Source of the DNA: Maricaulis sp.
Lineage (GTDB): Bacteria > Pseudomonadota > Alphaproteobacteria > Caulobacterales > Maricaulaceae
DNA length: 64,000 nucleotides
Reading direction: 5' to 3'
Assembly (NCBI GenBank): GCA_002692855.1
Contig: NZMJ01000084.1
Span: 1 to 64,000, forward strand
Position 1 is the first letter of the stretch. Each line of letters opens with the position of its first letter. The notes under the pieces were generated by a model. That model saw only the letters and a program-made list of their open reading frames with translations. It searched no databases and was not told the origin of the DNA. Positions 63,001 to 64,000 of the stretch are shown here, piece by piece. Made by a program: the position numbers and the translations under genes.

Positions 63001-64000
63001 GTCGAAGCGTCGATGAAGACATCGCCCGAAAACTGCGGATCGACAGAGATCGCCCACTGTAGCGTGTCGGCGTTGGTGGCTTCGGCTGTCGGATTGGCGC
63101 GGTATATCCCGAACGCATCAGGTCCGGCATTGTCGACCGTATAGCTGAGCTCGCTCGCTCCTGTAGGCGTGGCATCCGTCATCGTGTTGAATGCGAGATC
63201 ATTCACCGTGGTGAAGATGCGCAGCGCAATCTCGCCATTCATGGCGACCAGATCGCCGCCCGCCGCCGTGACGTCGTAAACGCTGGCGGAAATCTGGGCC
63301 ACGCTCTGCGTGATCGAACCCGAATTGACGTCGAACGGGACCGTCAGGCCGAATTTCGTGGCATCCACCCCGCTGACGTCCTCGTTGAAGGTTACGCGCC
63401 AGGTGATGCTGTCGAGATTAGTGTACTGACTCGCTGACGATTGCCGGACCACCGACGCAATGCGCGGCGGTGTGTTGTCCATGACAAACGTATTGTCATT
63501 GGCTCCGGTCGGCGTGGTGTTGGTCAACAGATTGCCGGCGGAGTCCGCGACATCCTGCCCGCCTGCCACCGCAAGCGTGACGGTGCCATTGAGACCGGCC
63601 ATGTCACCGCCTGACAGATCGAGATCGACGGTAGTGGTCGTCAGATTGGAGACCGACAGCACTCCGGTTGTGCCGGTCACTGTGAAATCGTCGGCGGTCA
63701 CATTGTTGACCGCCTCATTGAACGTCACCCGCCAGCGCACCGTGTCATTGCTGGCCCGTTCCGCAGTCGGCGAAAAGCGTTCGATCGACGCAATGCGTGG
63801 CCCGGTATTGTCGAGCGAATAAGTCAGTTCGGCTCCGGCCGGGATCGTCCGGTCCATCACATTGCCGTAGTCGTCCGCAAAGTTCGAATTCGTCAGTCCG
63901 ATCGAGACATCGCCGTTGAGACTCGCGAGATCGCCGCCCGATACCGTGACATCGAAGCCGATGGAGAAGCGCGACACACTTGTCACCGTTGCCGTCGTTC
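60057..64000 (-). CDS. Giant secreted Ig-like repeat protein (5' end beyond window)
   Basis: At least 1309 residues; the frame is open to the window edge, so the true start and any signal lie outside. About six bacterial Ig-like repeats are visible, starting near 63815, 63480, 63141, 62768, 62390 and 62005 (unit 110-130 residues). Most open with DNT and carry a WRVTFNE or WRVTFSE core. Then comes a repeat with RTLTVSRPGAGSGTVTSAPAGIDCGPTC, where cysteines occur, and a non-repetitive C-terminal part of about 430 residues. Likely a surface or secreted adhesin-like protein. Partner secretion genes are not in view. The nearest rightward neighbour converges on it. Confidence 0.85.
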   Translation of the reverse strand, partial: TTATVTSVSRFSIGFDVTVSGGDLASLNGDVSIGLTNSNFADDYGNVMDRTIPAGAELTYSLDNTGPRIASIERFSPTAERASNDTVRWRVTFNEAVNNVTADDFTVTGTTGVLSVSNLTTTTVDLDLSGGDMAGLNGTVTLAVAGGQDVADSAGNLLTNTTPTGANDNTFVMDNTPPRIASVVRQSSASQYTNLDSITWRVTFNEDVSGVDATKFGLTVPFDVNSGSITQSVAQISASVYDVTAAGGDLVAMNGEIALRIFTTVNDLAFNTMTDATPTGASELSYTVDNAGPDAFGIYRANPTAEATNADTLQWAISVDPQFSGDVFIDASTVNPADFTLTGPTGATLSISVVTNAGESTATIFVTASGGDLATYDGTVALGIAPGQDMRDLAGNPVTTSLANGSQSFSLDNTVPTLVSLVRQSPAGTNTNADSLTWRVTFSETVATVDATDFSVTGTTAQLSVAPVVTAPTPGAGVSADAPTISNIYDVTASGGDLGGLDANVTLVLTALAAADPTGNLLASTTPTGANEHTFSLDNTAPTLTSVLRQTPSVELTNADSLVWRVSFSEAIPNVTAADFSITGSTAGVTQISAATAGFPPSVAGNTGNPVLAVASNAYDITVSGGDLASVDGSVGLAIAAGNTIADAVGNTLSGTTPTGSAQTYTLDNTAPTVTISTTASAPVAGPFAITVTFSEDVTGFDAGDLSAGNGTISGFTAGDARTYTATITPGTGSSVTIAIAGGVANDAAGNANSAAPAFSISHNPNRTLTVSRPGAGSGTVTSAPAGIDCGPTCSGEFEVSSSVTLTASAAPESSFAGWTDGPCTGSATSTCVVAMSSNQTVAARFTLDNPPAGRIVAATLPAARSGHVGGPVITAFLSVVSRSSSPAQSCRITAPAGAPATLGYRLLETGSSNVVGPQDPLFDIPNGGSLSFVLAMTPVSQTGAQGFEFVPVITCENASLDPIVGVNSVLLTIGAAPGPDILSISATPSGDGVIRIPGPGRTQFMTAAAINIGAGDGSAGAGEVTLSTSVDTGSAVLPLSLELCQVNAASICITPRGSSVSSTMPANTPLYFAVFARDTSAGSGIPFDPANARVFMRFADTSGTIRSATSAAVTAPAASDLPEIGSSLPTGRWSVLRRNGETLTRSHAFVLRDGNVLISDEASQITELVPLETLGRFVMHGHDGVWTNTGLIRLGQAWAERDGEFWGIRDHRSDRAVSWSDMAGDYAIAAASGGITISASGGISGSLAGCIVSGQGHAPNAGAPGLLDASITLMSCSLSGHYQAVMDLPANENGAAALVIAGEASGWRLVAD

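Noticed and set aside
1-64000. tRNA, rRNA, CRISPR arrays, insertion sequences
   Set aside because: Scanned the gaps between genes by eye: no cloverleaf-like arms, no spacer-repeat series and no transposase frames were found. A covariance-model search would be decisive.

Overview
The window is GC-rich (roughly 64% by eye), gene-dense chromosomal DNA from an alphaproteobacterium. Several traits fit the stalked marine lineages (Maricaulales/Hyphomonadaceae/Caulobacterales): two large TonB-dependent receptors, an imuA-imuB-dnaE2 cassette behind an alphaproteobacterial LexA box (GTTC-N7-GTTC), Tad-type pilin-like proteins, Ku/LigD, and many start-stop overlaps of 1-4 bp. The family assignment is inference. 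I see no rRNA, tRNA, CRISPR array, insertion sequence or integrase.

Layout. 1-500: a DUF559 nuclease-like gene whose 3' end runs into two palindromic repeats. 502-14676: a catabolic neighbourhood around a TetR regulator. Leftward it holds a hydrolase, TonB receptor, second hydrolase, MFS transporter and M14 peptidase. Rightward it holds a crotonase, acyl-CoA ligase, a pair of MaoC-type hotdog proteins and a membrane protein, followed by a convergent Baeyer-Villiger-type monooxygenase. 14802-24782: a CNT nucleoside transporter, an FMN reductase with a coupled small basic protein, Ku-LigD-SDR, two MgtC-like proteins, a YetF protein and an orphan TadE/TadG pair. 24779-30319: the SOS mutagenesis cassette. 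30515-32900: a SulP transporter and a tandem UspA protein.

32953-45737 is a copper-resistance island. A CueR regulator and a P1B-type ATPase with a good CueR promoter are followed by a CnrY/CnrX/CnrH-like anti-sigma/sensor/ECF-sigma module. Downstream lie the multicopper oxidase CopA, CopB, a His/Met-rich periplasmic protein, a PepSY protein, an acyltransferase, a cytochrome c and a DUF4198-like protein. The CnrX-like protein keeps all five metal ligands at the spacing known for CnrX. Two possible ECF promoters (GAGGG-N16-CGTA) precede the sensor module and copA. 45801-50258 is housekeeping: a flavoprotein, a DksA-like zinc protein, and proA and proB transcribed divergently instead of as proBA.

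50263-59984 is the best candidate for an undescribed system. Leftward are a TonB receptor, a secreted alpha/beta hydrolase and a SLC13/DASS dicarboxylate transporter. Rightward are a regulator with two TetR domains in one chain, an exported fumarase/aspartase-superfamily lyase, and an M14-type zinc lipoprotein. These parts fit import of a substrate across the outer membrane, periplasmic cleavage and lyase-type elimination, and uptake of the resulting dicarboxylate. The substrate is unknown. The right edge cuts a giant secreted protein built of bacterial Ig-like repeats.
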